From the NCBI GenBank assembly GCA_026874595.1, contig CM049317.1:40074401-40138400 (forward strand): a stretch of DNA of 64,000 bases, written 5' to 3'. Origin of the DNA: Sipunculus nudus. Lineage: Eukaryota > Annelida > Sipuncula > Golfingiida > Sipunculidae. Below the pieces are notes generated by a model, which did no database searches, had not been told where the DNA came from, and was given only the letters and a program-made list of their open reading frames with translations. This document shows positions 1 through 13,194 of the stretch, in pieces; positions within the stretch are counted from its first letter, which is position 1; every line of letters begins with the position of its first letter. A program made the translations under genes and the position numbers.

Positions 1-822
1 GTGAAATTGAGGTTTTTATGGTGCCATCTGCATCGACCTTGTTTTTTATTGGCAAAAACCTCATAATTTCAGCCTGTTTCAGCTTAAATATGATTTTTAA
101 TGAAACTGTCAAGCTGAATAAAATGAATAAAATATATCTTTATTTTGATATTGTTTTCAAAAGGGCTCTGTTATTATTCTAAACATTTTGATGAAAAAAA
201 TCAGTATGAATATGCGACTTGAAAAAAAGCATTGTAGGTTAAGCTTTTTAGTTTGCATAAACAAATTTGGCAACAGGCAAACATTTTATTTGTTTCAATA
301 TATATTTGCAGACTGCCAACTATTTCAAAATTGGCTACAGGCCAAGTTTTAGTCTTGATCTATTTTAAGCTTTAGCAGACTGCCAGCTGAGGTAGATTTA
401 GCAACATGTCAAGAATTCACTCAGTGCAGTGGCTGTAGCTGGCAATGAACTTCACTTGACCTTTGACAAGTACAGGTAAACTCCTGGCTCAGCTTGGACA
501 GCTGAGTGCACCTGACTAGAGAGAAGTTTGATTCATCTGCCTGAAATTTTGTCGTATCCTTGCATATTTGATGGCTTTCTAGTCCAATATACTGATATTG
601 CCACCTACTACATTAAATTTTAACAAATATTTTAACAACTTTTTAATTTTCTTTTCAAATTAGTTCTGCTAGACAAGTTGTCAATGTTTACAAACCGTTG
701 TCATGGCTGATGCCAGGGGTTAGTTTAATTGTTCTCTGACACTGGCCATATCGAGCAGAAACAGGCGCAAATTCATCAAACTTCACAATTCTATGTTAAA
801 ACATCTCTGCAACTTCTTATGG

Positions 823-875
<53 letters not shown>
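1..875. repeat. Family C-related repeat (outer part of left arm)
   Basis: This resembles 31800-33100: a short start around GTGCCACCT, a run reading AAAAACCTCATAATTT, then repeated tracts containing CAGACTGCCAACT and GAGTTCACTCAGTGCAG. It ends in a (TA)n microsatellite at 828-875. No gene is visible. The mirrored copy is 12324-13194. Confidence 0.6.
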
Positions 876-877
<2 letters not shown>

Positions 878-3678
878 GTCATTCCGCAGTAAAATGAGCA
901 ATTACCTAAATATCTGGTCTCTCCTTATTCATTCATCAGCAAGTAGTTAAAGGTTTTACACAAATACATATAGTTAAATACCTTGGCATGGGTTCTCCAT
1001 CCATCCAAACTGAGATAATAAAGAATGGATTATTACTTGTGCAGGCCCGTCCCAATATATGCACTTTCAGACAAATAGCATGTCTCCTGAGCAAGGAGCT
1101 AATATATTAGGTCATTTGGTAGAGTAGATAAAGAACTCATTCATTATCTTAATTAGCTAAATTAAAATACACAATAAGGTGTTCAGATTCCATTGTTGCT
1201 TGAAGCAATTGTTGCCACTAACTTTTTTTTGCGAGCATTTCTGATCTGTCCCCCAGTTTTGAGTCAACTCTGTCACAAAAAGAATTATATCCAAGCAAAA
1301 TGACAGTTACATATTTATATCTATACAAAGCCAAATATAAAATGTTGCATGGACATACTTTATCCATGAAACACTGTTTTATACATAACATGTATCTAGT
1401 ATCAGAAATGGAACCCTTTATGTCTTCATCCTGGAGGGTGGAAAATTAACGTCACAGCTTTTTCACCCTCATAAATAGATAAATGGGTAAAATGTTATTA
1501 TGTTCAAGAAAAACATGTGTTTTTTGTTCAAAATCTTTAATAACTGGCTTATAACGTGATTTTCAAAAAAATTATAAATTAAAAATCAAGCATTTGTCAA
1601 CTCCATCACAGTCAACTCCGTCACGTGATGGAGTTGACATGTCTGTATTTTGAGCACTGATTACTTAACAAAGCTTTCACCATTATTATATATACTAATA
1701 TATTGTATATTCCATTAGATTGCAACTATATTTTATGTGTAAGCTTAATTATTATTCAATTTATTTAGTTCAAGGCAATATTAATGATTTATGAATTGGC
1801 TAACTAATGAAATACATTTTGGTATTCCCACCTGATACATCCACTGCTTTTTATATAACTGAATACTTTCATTTTTAACAGCATGGGCAATTGGCAATCT
1901 AAATTATTTAAAAATAAAATGAAGCTAGATATGATACAGGGCATTCACTCTTGAAGCCTGTGTTCCATATAATCAATAAAGATATTCTTATGACCCCAGA
2001 TGCATAGTGGTTTCATTCTGCTAAAGAGTGTCAGGCCTGTACCTTGAACTACATTATCCAAAGTCATTTAGAATACATTTGCTAGATTTTGACAGCATTT
2101 AATACATCCTGTCCCAGCAGGAAAACCTAAGCATGTTGCAGCAGACTTGGTCAATTATTGTGCTATAATATATTTTTCACTGTGGACATTAATATGATTA
2201 ATTATTCATATGTCCATTGTATGACATTTGATTGTAGACATGCTGCATAAAAAAAAAAAAAAATGGTGTCAATTCCTCTTTTCCTGCTAACACGCTGCTT
2301 CTGGTTCCCACAAAAGACAGTGGCAACATAATAACAGAATCTTTTTTGCAAATGCAGACACTGATGAAGATGACTCCATGACACCTGGTATTGTTCTTCA
2401 GTTTCTGTAAAACCAGTTTCATTGTTTAATGTAACTGTTAATTTGGTTCACTAAATAGTTTTCCACTTTTGAACTGGTAATTGTGTGCAAACAGAAACTT
2501 TTTCACTACCTGTAACTCTGTTGTTGAAACATCCAGAGTCAATAGTACCAATCTTGTTGGATATATTATCTAGTTAGGATTATGAATAATTGCAACTTCT
2601 TGTATCACTTTGGCATATTTGGCAGCTGATGGACAGTTCCAGTCCTCTAGTGGTCAGCAAAAAGAAGGCAAAACTGAATCTACAACCCTCCAAAGAGTAG
2701 CCCCATCTCATCTTAAGGTCTTTTACCCTGTCTCGCCTCCCAGAGATTTAAATGGCCTTTAAAATATTTCAAGACATCTACAGACCCCAAAACTGACAAG
2801 GAAAAGGAATTTTAAATCAACTGTAGGATGTCTAATCATTTTGAATTACCTGTGCTGTATACTTTAAATATTTTAAACATACAGTCAAGTTGTTTTCATA
2901 AGTTTGCAGAGAAATATTTAGTTATGCGACAACAGATTTTCTTCTGTCAGCCAGAACTTAAATATGAGCCAATTTATGTGACACAATCAAGTGCTGGTCA
3001 ATAAAAATTTTAAATACCATTTATGGAAATATTTGATCATAGAAGACTTGTGCATGAAAATAATTAAGAGATTTATAAAGTCATATGTTAGAGTATACCA
3101 GTCAAAAGCCTGTTCTGTCAACTCCGTCACAAATACTCATGGTCTTTGCCAGCTAAATATTATCAAGGGGATCATTTAACTACACAGATTTTTCTGTTAT
3201 AAATGTAAATAAAGGAAATCTTGATTTATCTAATGATGATTTAATCTGTTTTTATTAGAATAATTGTCTTTACCTGAGAAAAAGAATTGAAGAAAAAAAT
3301 AGTTTTTGATAAAGTTTGCAATTTTCTTAACATTTTTTGTAAATACATTGGTCTAATTCATAAGGAAAAGTTTTATTTAATTTTCCAAGGGAGGAATGAT
3401 GATATGCCATTGTCTTGTATTATTTAACTGGTGTCATCTCCTTAATTTTTGTATTTCAGATCAATTAACATGACTGTGACGGAGTTGAAAAAGTGTTTTA
3501 CTGAGCTTTGGATGATTGTTATTTTCAAAAAGGACTTTGCTGTTTAAGCTTGGCCTATATGTGTTAGTGAAACTAGACATCTCTGCCTACATGTGCTACA
3601 AATTTGAGCCAGATATGACAAAAAAATTTTTTGACCAAGCAGAATCACCAATTTGCCCAATTTACTGTGGAATGACCC
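876..3678. mobile_element. TIR element J (left arm copy), non-coding
   Basis: It starts GGGTCATTCCGCAGTAAA and ends with the inverted TTTACTGTGGAATGACCC, both flanked by TA-rich DNA, which fits a TA target duplication. The 2.8-kb interior has no long ORF. It carries a 14-mer GTCAACTCCGTCAC (or one-base variants) at 1263, 1596, 1611, 1625 (inverted), 3117 and 3476 (inverted). The transposon superfamily is not recognised. Confidence 0.65.
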
Positions 3679-4078
3679 ATATATATATAGATAAAATTAA
3701 TACAGTTTGAAATCTGGTGTGGCAGAAGTGCCGGTTCTGCGTGTATAATACTCCGTACAAATCAAGTTGTGCAAATTGTGCACACAAATGGTAAGCTGGG
3801 GAAGTTCAGATCTCAAAAGTAATGCACATTGAATCTGAAAAAGCCCCTCGAATCTCTAGTTGTGGAAATGGGATTTTCCCAGTTGGAACGTGATTGGAAA
3901 GCTTTCTACTAATGTTATTGGGAAACTCGAAAATAAGATTTGCACATCTTGATAAGAATGCAGCATAAACAGCACACTTTCTTGGTTTAATGTCCAACCA
4001 AGCAACATTATCCAAGGTGTGCAGAGCTAACTCATCTGTGCCGTCATATCAAACTCACCACCTGAAAGCCCTTTATTA
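3679..4078. other. Unclassified segment between J and D1
   Basis: No gene is recognised. The minus strand has an open 69-codon stretch (3806-4015, mirrored on plus at 9184-9393) beginning MDNVAWLDIKPRKCAVYAAF. It has an amino-acid composition that could be an exon fragment or a transposon protein remnant, but no family was recognised. Confidence 0.4.
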
Positions 4079-5285
4079 TTGTATCGCCAGACATAGTCTG
4101 GAGATACTATGGTTTAGGCACGGTTGCGCCGCCGCCGCAGAGATTTCTTTTGGACACAATAACTCAAAAAATATTTCAAGGATCTTTTTCAAACTTGACA
4201 CATTTATAGATATAGGTGAGAGGACGAAGTCTATGTAAAATGGGGTCATGACCTCAACTAAGAGAGTGACCTTGACCTTGAATAGATCCATTTTTGGGGA
4301 AAATCAAACAAATTCTTAAATATCTCAAGAAATCTTTCATGGATTTATCCAAAAATCAAGTTGGACAAAGATCTTGGATAGTGATGTCATGTACCGGAAA
4401 CTGGTGGTGCCACCTAGTATCCTTTTCTTGTTTTTGTGCCGTTTAATACCCCCATCATTGCCACTTGACAGTACTTTTAGCATCACAAGTCAAAAACTGA
4501 TTGACAGATTTCTTTAATATTATGCATGTACATAGGTATGGGTTATGGGATGATGTATATTAAAATTGGGGTCATGACCTTTCCTTTGAGAGTGGCTTTG
4601 ACCTTGAATATTACCATATATGGTGAAAATCACATAAAATCATGAATATCTTAAAAAGGGATGCATGGATTGGTCCAAAAATCAAGTTGACGGAAGATCT
4701 TGGATAGTTTTGTCTTTTGCAGAAGATAGGTGGCGCCACCTGTTGTCCTTTTCTTGTTTTTTTGCGCCTTTGAATACCCCATCATTGCCACTTGACAGTA
4801 TATACTGTGAGCATTATAAGTCAAACAGTAATGGACAGATTTCTTTCATGTTATGCATGTATATAGATATGGTTTATGGAATGAGGCATATTTTATTTTA
4901 AATTTAATTTTAAAATTTAATTTAATTTAAATTTTTTTTTAATTTAATTTTTTTTTCAAATGTTGGATATTTTGGAATGCAGTTTATTGATTTGGGGTCA
5001 TGACCGTGACTATGAGTGACCTTGACCTTGAATATTCCCATATTTGGTGAAAAACATAAAATCATGAATATCTTAAAAAGGGCCACTTGACAGCACTGTG
5101 AGCATTATAAGTCAAAAACCCTTTGATCAATTGTCCTTCCCAATCCAAAATATTCCTATATTTTGTACAAATGTTTCTCACATTCATTGCTAAAATACAA
5201 ATACATCACATTATATCAACAAAATACCACAAAACCTCATTTGTCTGGCGATACTATGGCACCAGCGGTGCCAAGAAATGTCTAG
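4079..5285 (+). mobile_element. Family D element D1, Helitron-like, non-autonomous
   Basis: The 5' end reads TTGTATCGCCAGAC. The 3' end has the perfect hairpin GGCACCAGCGGTGCC (5258-5272), then 9 nt, then CTAG (5282-5285) followed by TT. A subterminal hairpin and CTRR-type end are hallmarks of Helitron termini. Inside are GGGTCATGACC and GTGACCTTGACCTT motifs and one GGTGGCGCCACC (4729-4740). The 5' 270 bp differ from the D2b copy while the rest is nearly identical, so this copy looks chimeric. Confidence 0.6.
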
Positions 5286-7655
5286 TTAATGATAATGGTT
5301 ATATGATATTAACCATCAGATCATGGTCAGGCTCATACTTTTAATATAAGCCCCTAATTTGACCAATAAGCTCCTTAGAAATGGATAATACAAAAGCCCC
5401 TTATAATTAGACATGATAAAGCCCCCAGACATGGGGTCTATTACAGTTGTTCTATTACTATTACTATTACTTTCAATTTCTGATATTACTATTACTATTA
5501 CAACATTTTATCTTCTATTACTATTACTGGGGTATCTATTACTATTTCTATTACTATTACATGTACCTAAACTGATGGGAGGATTCTAGACCTTGCACAG
5601 CCATGAGTGCTGTAAACTAGCACTACAATCACATGTTTAAATAATATTAAAAGCAACCATATCATCCAGTTACCTACACAATTTTCTTATACTGTGTCTG
5701 TCATTTACAAGAAGCCTTATGACACTGGAGATCTTAATTATTTCAGCTTCTTTAATTCTGTTTTGTTTAATATTTTGAAACCTCAATGATCGTTATTGGG
5801 GTGTTTCAAGTCGAGATTATAAGATAATTGTATGAACTCTTGAATATATGTAATTTAAAAGCAAGCCATTGTAAAGGCCCTGGCATATGTAAAATATTGA
5901 TTTATAATTATATGCATACTTGTACATTTTATATTATTTTCATATATATTTCACATAAATTTATTTTATAGTACATACTTCCGTTTAGATTTAATCTTCG
6001 TTCTCATAGTCAATAAATAAAGATTTCAGTGTAACTAAAAATTGTCTTGAGAGGAATTATCCATGATTATTGCAAATTAGTATTAAGTATCAAAGCTGAC
6101 AATTGGGTCCTTTATGTATGTACTAGGAGAGGAATTTATGTAGAGCTGTGTCCTGTTCCCCAATCCTTATAAATATATCCAATAAAAATATGTTTGTGTC
6201 AAGATTCTGGACAGAACCAAACTGGAGACAAAAGTATCCCATCTTCTCAGGTGTCTATGTTCATTTGGATGTGATGCCATGTTTTATTCCATCACATAGT
6301 ACATCTTGAGGGTGAACAGAGAGGTGGTAAACTTTACAAAGTGGTAGCATGCATGGCTTTATTCTTCAGGCATGCCCTTCTTCATTGCAGCAAAACAAGC
6401 ATAGGATAATTTAGAAACATGGAGAGTGATTTAAACTTACATAAATTTTACAAAACAAATAAAATATAATTTAAATCATTTTGACAATAAATTTGATATT
6501 AAACAGTCTTGAACTTTAAATTTTTTACATAGCAGGATCTAATTATTTGATATCAAAATTTCAGATATTAAATTATAAAATATTAACATTTACTTATATT
6601 CTCATATTATTTAATCAAATAAATCAATATCATGAAAAAAATGGTTCATTTAATTTTCAAAATATAAATTAACATAATTTTAGATACTAAATGAAGGTCT
6701 GCAAAATAGGTACTATGAAATAACAGACAAGTATTAATTTATATACATATTCTTTTAAAACTATTCTTTTAATAGATAATACATGTGCCTGCAGTATGAC
6801 TTTATCGAAGTGATTGTAGTACTGGTCTGAGTTTATAGCATTGTAGGCTTCAGTACATGGGTAGTGAAAACACCATAAGCTTATCATGAACATTTTGGGT
6901 CTGCACTGTATCTGGTTCCATATTATATTTGTCTTGAATGTGTGTTATTGCAATCTGCATGATTAAAATGCAAACTGGCTTGTGAAAACAAATCTAGGTA
7001 CATTTCAGAATATGCACATGGATTGATGGATGTGAGATAAGATGTACATGTCACAGTAATAATACACTATTTATCTGTCTCTTAACATCAAACATGCCTC
7101 TGTTTATCCATGTTTTACTTATCAAAGGTCAGATTGTGCCAGGTAACTTATTTGGCTGTGACCTACTCTGTCCAGTACTCTTATATAATTAGCACCAGTG
7201 GTCACCAGCAATGTGGCAGCTGGCCCATGCTTGCCTCAACAATAGGCACATCCTGGGCAGTTACTGGACAAGAACTGAGTCTGTTCAGCATTATTTGCTG
7301 ATATGCTTCATGATCAAGGGGCTTACATGAAGTAATAGAAAGTAATATACATTACTCTATTACTTTGCCTTCTGTTTCTATTACTATTACTATTACAGCT
7401 CAAATTTTTGAGTCTATTACTATTACTATTACATGGAAAAATCTGTAATAGTCTATTACTATTACTATTACCCCATGTCTGAAAGCCCCCAAGCATCATT
7501 TATTGGTAATTCCTTGAAAGCCCCTAAGTAGTGGACATCTGGTAAGCCCCTAATTCTGAAAGGCCTTAAATCATGAACATTGGTATACCTGGACAGACGG
7601 ACGACAGACAATGGACCACGACTATAGCTCAGATGACTTATAGTCAGCTGAGCTT
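5286..7655. repeat. AT-rich block with (TATTAC)n tracts; reversed family C head at right
   Basis: (TATTAC)n-like tracts lie at about 5445-5555 and 7328-7470. Their outer edges carry inverted GACATGGGG (5429) and CCCCATGTC (7470), flanked by repeated AAGCCCCT. Between them (5560-7320) is AT-rich sequence with no gene recognised. At 7622-7652 the near-palindrome that opens family C appears in reverse orientation, preceded by GACAGACGG-type sequence. The same block recurs at 17636-20005. Confidence 0.6.
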
Positions 7656-7689
7656 AAAAAAAACTTTAGAAAAACATCGTAAAATCATT

Positions 7690-8912
7690 TAATTTTATAT
7701 TTTAGTCAAGGTAGGGCTTTTGTCCAAGTCTGCACTTTTAGGTGTGGGTTTTTGTCCAGTGGGCTCTTGTCCACTGGGCTTTTGTCTGGGTGGGCCTTTG
7801 TCCTACACCCTTTTGTTGCCCCTGGTTCACTCTGTTTTCACGGTTTGCTTCCTTTCCTGCCAGGAAAATACTGTATTTTTTGCTTACAAATACCACAAAT
7901 GAACCCCAGTTAATCCCCATATTTTGAAGGCAAATGAATATTACATCATTAAACATATGGGTACATTGATGCACTAATAATTAAAATAACAAAAGATTTT
8001 TTTCTTGTAATAACAGTGACATGTCCGAAACTTCCTCACTTGCAGAAAGGCCTGTCCGAAACATCCTAGATAGTCCGAAACGTCCGTGTCCGAAACGTCC
8101 TACACCCACCCCCCAGTTACTCATTCCTCTTACATTATCGTCAACGTGGGGTCCGCCTAACACCAAAAAAACCTGGTGATTTGGGTACGTGTGACGAAAC
8201 ACCCTTTTAAATTCTAATTTGAAGCAAAACACTGGCATCGGTTAATAAATTATCATCTATTGCATATGTCAATGCAGAATTGTGCCACTATTCTGTAAAA
8301 TAAAAGAAAACAATATTAGTGTTTTGTACAATTGACAAGTGCTTTGCTTGTTTGCAACTTGCGCCACTAGGGGACAGCGTCATAGCTGGCATAAATGGCT
8401 GCCATGTCTGCCATTGAACCGACCACGTCGCGAAACACTCATTTTTATCTTTATTTCATAAATTTATGACACAATATTGCAGAGATATATTCATCAGATG
8501 ATTATTAATCGATTGGTCTTATGTTTTGGGTTCAGGTTTGAACTTAAGTGGGTGTTTCATGGTGTTTCGTCACAGTTACCCAAAACACCGGCGTTTGGGT
8601 GTTTAGGGGGACCAGTCAACATGTACTGGCAAGTGCAGACTGGAATGGGCGATAATGGAGCTTAATGTCCAAAAGGTTAATTACATTTTCATGTTTCAAG
8701 ATGTAGGACCAATTCAGTAAACATTCCGGTATGGGCTTTTGTCCTACACCTCCCTTCCCCCCCCCCCCCCCCGGTTACTCATTCCTCTTGCGATATATTA
8801 TCGCTAACGTGTACTGGCAAGTGCAGACTGGAAACAGTGGAATGGGCGATAATGGGGCTTAATGTCAAATCAGTTTTAAAACAGACACGACATCCCCACA
8901 TCTTAATAAAAC
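7690..8912. repeat. GGGCTTTTGTCC / GTCCGAAAC repeat module
   Basis: About six loose copies of GGGCTTTTGTCC lie at 7702-7805, and five of GTCCGAAACNTCC at 8022-8100. Two related blocks with GGTTACTCATTCCTCTT then follow (8112 and 8774), the second after a long C-run (8757-8773). CAAGTGCAGACTGGAA recurs at 8629 and 8818. Small ORFs here follow the repeats and look non-coding. The direct copy is 20040-21262. Confidence 0.6.
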
Positions 8913-8913
8913 T

Positions 8914-9121
8914 CTATTCAAGGTCAAGGTCACTCTCTTAGTTGAGGTCATGACCCCATTTTACATAGACTTCGTCCTCTCACCTATATCTATAAATGTG
9001 TCAAGTTTGAAAAAGATCCTTGAAATATTTTTTGAGTTATTGTGTCCAAAAGAAATCTCTGCGGCGGCGGCGCAACCGTGCCTAAACCATAGTATCTCCA
9101 GACTATGTCTGGCGATACAAT
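8914..9121 (-). repeat. Truncated family D head (inner end of right arm)
   Basis: Reverse complement of the first 207 bp of D1 (4079-4285). It is cut at 8914, where the direct repeat copy 1 ends abruptly at AATAAAA. The junction marks one breakpoint of the rearrangement. Confidence 0.75.
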
Positions 9122-9520
9122 AATAAAGGGCTTTCAGGTGGTGAGTTTGATATGACGGCACAGATGAGTTAGCTCTGCACACCTTGGATAATGTTGCTTG
9201 GTTGGACATTAAACCAAGAAAGTGTGCTGTTTATGCTGCATTCTTATCAAGATGTGCAAATCTTATTTTCGAGTTTCCCAATAACATTAGTAGAAAGCTT
9301 TCCAATCACGTTCCAACTGGGAAAATCCCATTTCCACAACTAGAGATTCGAGGGGCTTTTTCAGATTCAATGTGCATTACTTTTGAGATCTGAACTTCCC
9401 CAGCTTACCATTTGTGTGCACAATTTGCACAACTTGATTTGTACGGAGTATTATACACGCAGAACCGGCACTTCTGCCACACCAGATTTCAAACTGTATT
9501 AATTTTATCTATATATATAT

Positions 9521-12321
9521 GGGTCATTCCACAGTAAATTGGGCAAATTGGTGATTCTGCTTGGTCAAAAAATTTTTTTGTCATATCTGGCTCAAATTTG
9601 TAGCACATGTAGGCAGAGATGTCTAGTTTCACTAACACATATAGGCCAAGCTTAAACAGCAAAGTCCTTTTTGAAAATAACAATCATCCAAAGCTCAGTA
9701 AAACACTTTTTCAACTCCGTCACAGTCATGTTAATTGATCTGAAATACAAAAATTAAGGAGATGACACCAGTTAAATAATACAAGACAATGGCATATCAT
9801 CATTCCTCCCTTGGAAAATTAAATAAAACTTTTCCTTATGAATTAGACCAATGTATTTACAAAAAATGTTAAGAAAATTGCAAACTTTATCAAAAACTAT
9901 TTTTTTCTTCAATTCTTTTTCTCAGGTAAAGACAATTATTCTAATAAAAACAGATTAAATCATCATTAGATAAATCAAGATTTCCTTTATTTACATTTAT
10001 AACAGAAAAATCTGTGTAGTTAAATGATCCCCTTGATAATATTTAGCTGGCAAAGACCATGAGTATTTGTGACGGAGTTGACAGAACAGGCTTTTGACTG
10101 GTATACTCTAACATATGACTTTATAAATCTCTTAATTATTTTCATGCACAAGTCTTCTATGATCAAATATTTCCATAAATGGTATTTAAAATTTTTATTG
10201 ACCAGCACTTGATTGTGTCACATAAATTGGCTCATATTTAAGTTCTGGCTGACAGAAGAAAATCTGTTGTCGCATAACTAAATATTTCTCTGCAAACTTA
10301 TGAAAACAACTTGACTGTATGTTTAAAATATTTAAAGTATACAGCACAGGTAATTCAAAATGATTAGACATCCTACAGTTGATTTAAAATTCCTTTTCCT
10401 TGTCAGTTTTGGGGTCTGTAGATGTCTTGAAATATTTTAAAGGCCATTTAAATCTCTGGGAGGCGAGACAGGGTAAAAGACCTTAAGATGAGATGGGGCT
10501 ACTCTTTGGAGGGTTGTAGATTCAGTTTTGCCTTCTTTTTGCTGACCACTAGAGGACTGGAACTGTCCATCAGCTGCCAAATATGCCAAAGTGATACAAG
10601 AAGTTGCAATTATTCATAATCCTAACTAGATAATATATCCAACAAGATTGGTACTATTGACTCTGGATGTTTCAACAACAGAGTTACAGGTAGTGAAAAA
10701 GTTTCTGTTTGCACACAATTACCAGTTCAAAAGTGGAAAACTATTTAGTGAACCAAATTAACAGTTACATTAAACAATGAAACTGGTTTTACAGAAACTG
10801 AAGAACAATACCAGGTGTCATGGAGTCATCTTCATCAGTGTCTGCATTTGCAAAAAAGATTCTGTTATTATGTTGCCACTGTCTTTTGTGGGAACCAGAA
10901 GCAGCGTGTTAGCAGGAAAAGAGGAATTGACACCATTTTTTTTTTTTTTTATGCAGCATGTCTACAATCAAATGTCATACAATGGACATATGAATAATTA
11001 ATCATATTAATGTCCACAGTGAAAAATATATTATAGCACAATAATTGACCAAGTCTGCTGCAACATGCTTAGGTTTTCCTGCTGGGACAGGATGTATTAA
11101 ATGCTGTCAAAATCTAGCAAATGTATTCTAAATGACTTTGGATAATGTAGTTCAAGGTACAGGCCTGACACTCTTTAGCAGAATGAAACCACTATGCATC
11201 TGGGGTCATAAGAATATCTTTATTGATTATATGGAACACAGGCTTCAAGAGTGAATGCCCTGTATCATATCTAGCTTCATTTTATTTTTAAATAATTTAG
11301 ATTGCCAATTGCCCATGCTGTTAAAAATGAAAGTATTCAGTTATATAAAAAGCAGTGGATGTATCAGGTGGGAATACCAAAATGTATTTCATTAGTTAGC
11401 CAATTCATAAATCATTAATATTGCCTTGAACTAAATAAATTGAATAATAATTAAGCTTACACATAAAATATAGTTGCAATCTAATGGAATATACAATATA
11501 TTAGTATATATAATAATGGTGAAAGCTTTGTTAAGTAATCAGTGCTCAAAATACAGACATGTCAACTCCATCACGTGACGGAGTTGACTGTGATGGAGTT
11601 GACAAATGCTTGATTTTTAATTTATAATTTTTTTGAAAATCACGTTATAAGCCAGTTATTAAAGATTTTGAACAAAAAACACATGTTTTTCTTGAACATA
11701 ATAACATTTTACCCATTTATCTATTTATGAGGGTGAAAAAGCTGTGACGTTAATTTTCCACCCTCCAGGATGAAGACATAAAGGGTTCCATTTCTGATAC
11801 TAGATACATGTTATGTATAAAACAGTGTTTCATGGATAAAGTATGTCCATGCAACATTTTATATTTGGCTTTGTATAGATATAAATATGTAACTGTCATT
11901 TTGCTTGGATATAATTCTTTTTGTGACAGAGTTGACTCAAAACTGGGGGACAGATCAGAAATGCTCGCAAAAAAAAGTTAGTGGCAACAATTGCTTCAAG
12001 CAACAATGGAATCTGAACACCTTATTGTGTATTTTAATTTAGCTAATTAAGATAATGAATGAGTTCTTTATCTACTCTACCAAATGACCTAATATATTAG
12101 CTCCTTGCTCAGGAGACATGCTATTTGTCTGAAAGTGCATATATTGGGACGGGCCTGCACAAGTAATAATCCATTCTTTATTATCTCAGTTTGGATGGAT
12201 GGAGAACCCATGCCAAGGTATTTAACTATATGTATTTGTGTAAAACCTTTAACTACTTGCTGATGAATGAATAAGGAGAGACCAGATATTTAGGTAATTG
12301 CTCATTTTACTGCGGAATGAC

Positions 12322-12323
<2 letters not shown>
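9521..12323. mobile_element. TIR element J (right arm copy, inverted)
   Basis: Reverse complement of 876-3678 within the right arm of the palindrome. It begins GGGTCATTCCACAGTAAA and ends with the GCGGAATGACCC form, with (TA)n at its right flank. Confidence 0.65.
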
Positions 12324-12372
<49 letters not shown>

Positions 12373-13194
12373 CCATAAGAAGTTGCAGAGATGTTTTAAC
12401 ATAGAATTGTGAAGTTTGATGAATTTGCGCCTGTTTCTGCTCGATATGGCCAGTGTCAGAGAACAATTAAACTAACCCCTGGCATCAGCCATGACAACGG
12501 TTTGTAAACATTGACAACTTGTCTAGCAGAACTAATTTGAAAAGAAAATTAAAAAGTTGTTAAAATATTTGTTAAAATTTAATGTAGTAGGTGGCAATAT
12601 CAGTATATTGGACTAGAAAGCCATCAAATATGCAAGGATACGACAAAATTTCAGGCAGATGAATCAAACTTCTCTCTAGTCAGGTGCACTCAGCTGTCCA
12701 AGCTGAGCCAGGAGTTTACCTGTACTTGTCAAAGGTCAAGTGAAGTTCATTGCCAGCTACAGCCACTGCACTGAGTGAATTCTTGACATGTTGCTAAATC
12801 TACCTCAGCTGGCAGTCTGCTAAAGCTTAAAATAGATCAAGACTAAAACTTGGCCTGTAGCCAATTTTGAAATAGTTGGCAGTCTGCAAATATATATTGA
12901 AACAAATAAAATGTTTGCCTGTTGCCAAATTTGTTTATGCAAACTAAAAAGCTTAACCTACAATGCTTTTTTTCAAGTCGCATATTCATACTGATTTTTT
13001 TCATCAAAATGTTTAGAATAATAACAGAGCCCTTTTGAAAACAATATCAAAATAAAGATATATTTTATTCATTTTATTCAGCTTGACAGTTTCATTAAAA
13101 ATCATATTTAAGCTGAAACAGGCTGAAATTATGAGGTTTTTGCCAATAAAAAACAAGGTCGATGCAGATGGCACCATAAAAACCTCAATTTCAC

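Larger units (their letters stand above)
4351..8912. repeat. Direct repeat, copy 1 (inside the palindrome)
   Basis: This block recurs at 16693-21262 with an offset of 12342 rising to 12350-12351. Differences seen are a few substitutions (for example A/G at 8403 versus 20763), small indels in A/T and C runs near 4890-4960 and 8757-8773, and a 2-bp indel near 5012. Left of 4351 the two copies are only related members of family D, so the near-identity starts inside a D element. Confidence 0.92.
1..13194. repeat. Giant inverted repeat (palindrome) with 4.6-kb spacer
   Basis: The left arm (1-4285) is the reverse complement of the right arm (8914-13194). Paired positions sum to 13199 throughout from about 876 to 4285, and to 13195 at position 1. 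The 4-bp shift comes from a (TA)n run at about 828-875, paired with 12324-12368. Wherever I compared lines, the arms matched base for base apart from that run. The spacer is 4286-8913. The left arm may continue beyond base 1. All of it lies inside CCT5 intron 1. It could be a true recent inverted duplication or a mis-joined haplotype. Confidence 0.93.

Noticed and set aside
659-690. CCT5 exon 2 (a short LDKL-like match, also mirrored near 12520)
   Set aside because: Only four residues match, it lacks the conserved flanking TSLGP.G text, and it lies within a repeat.
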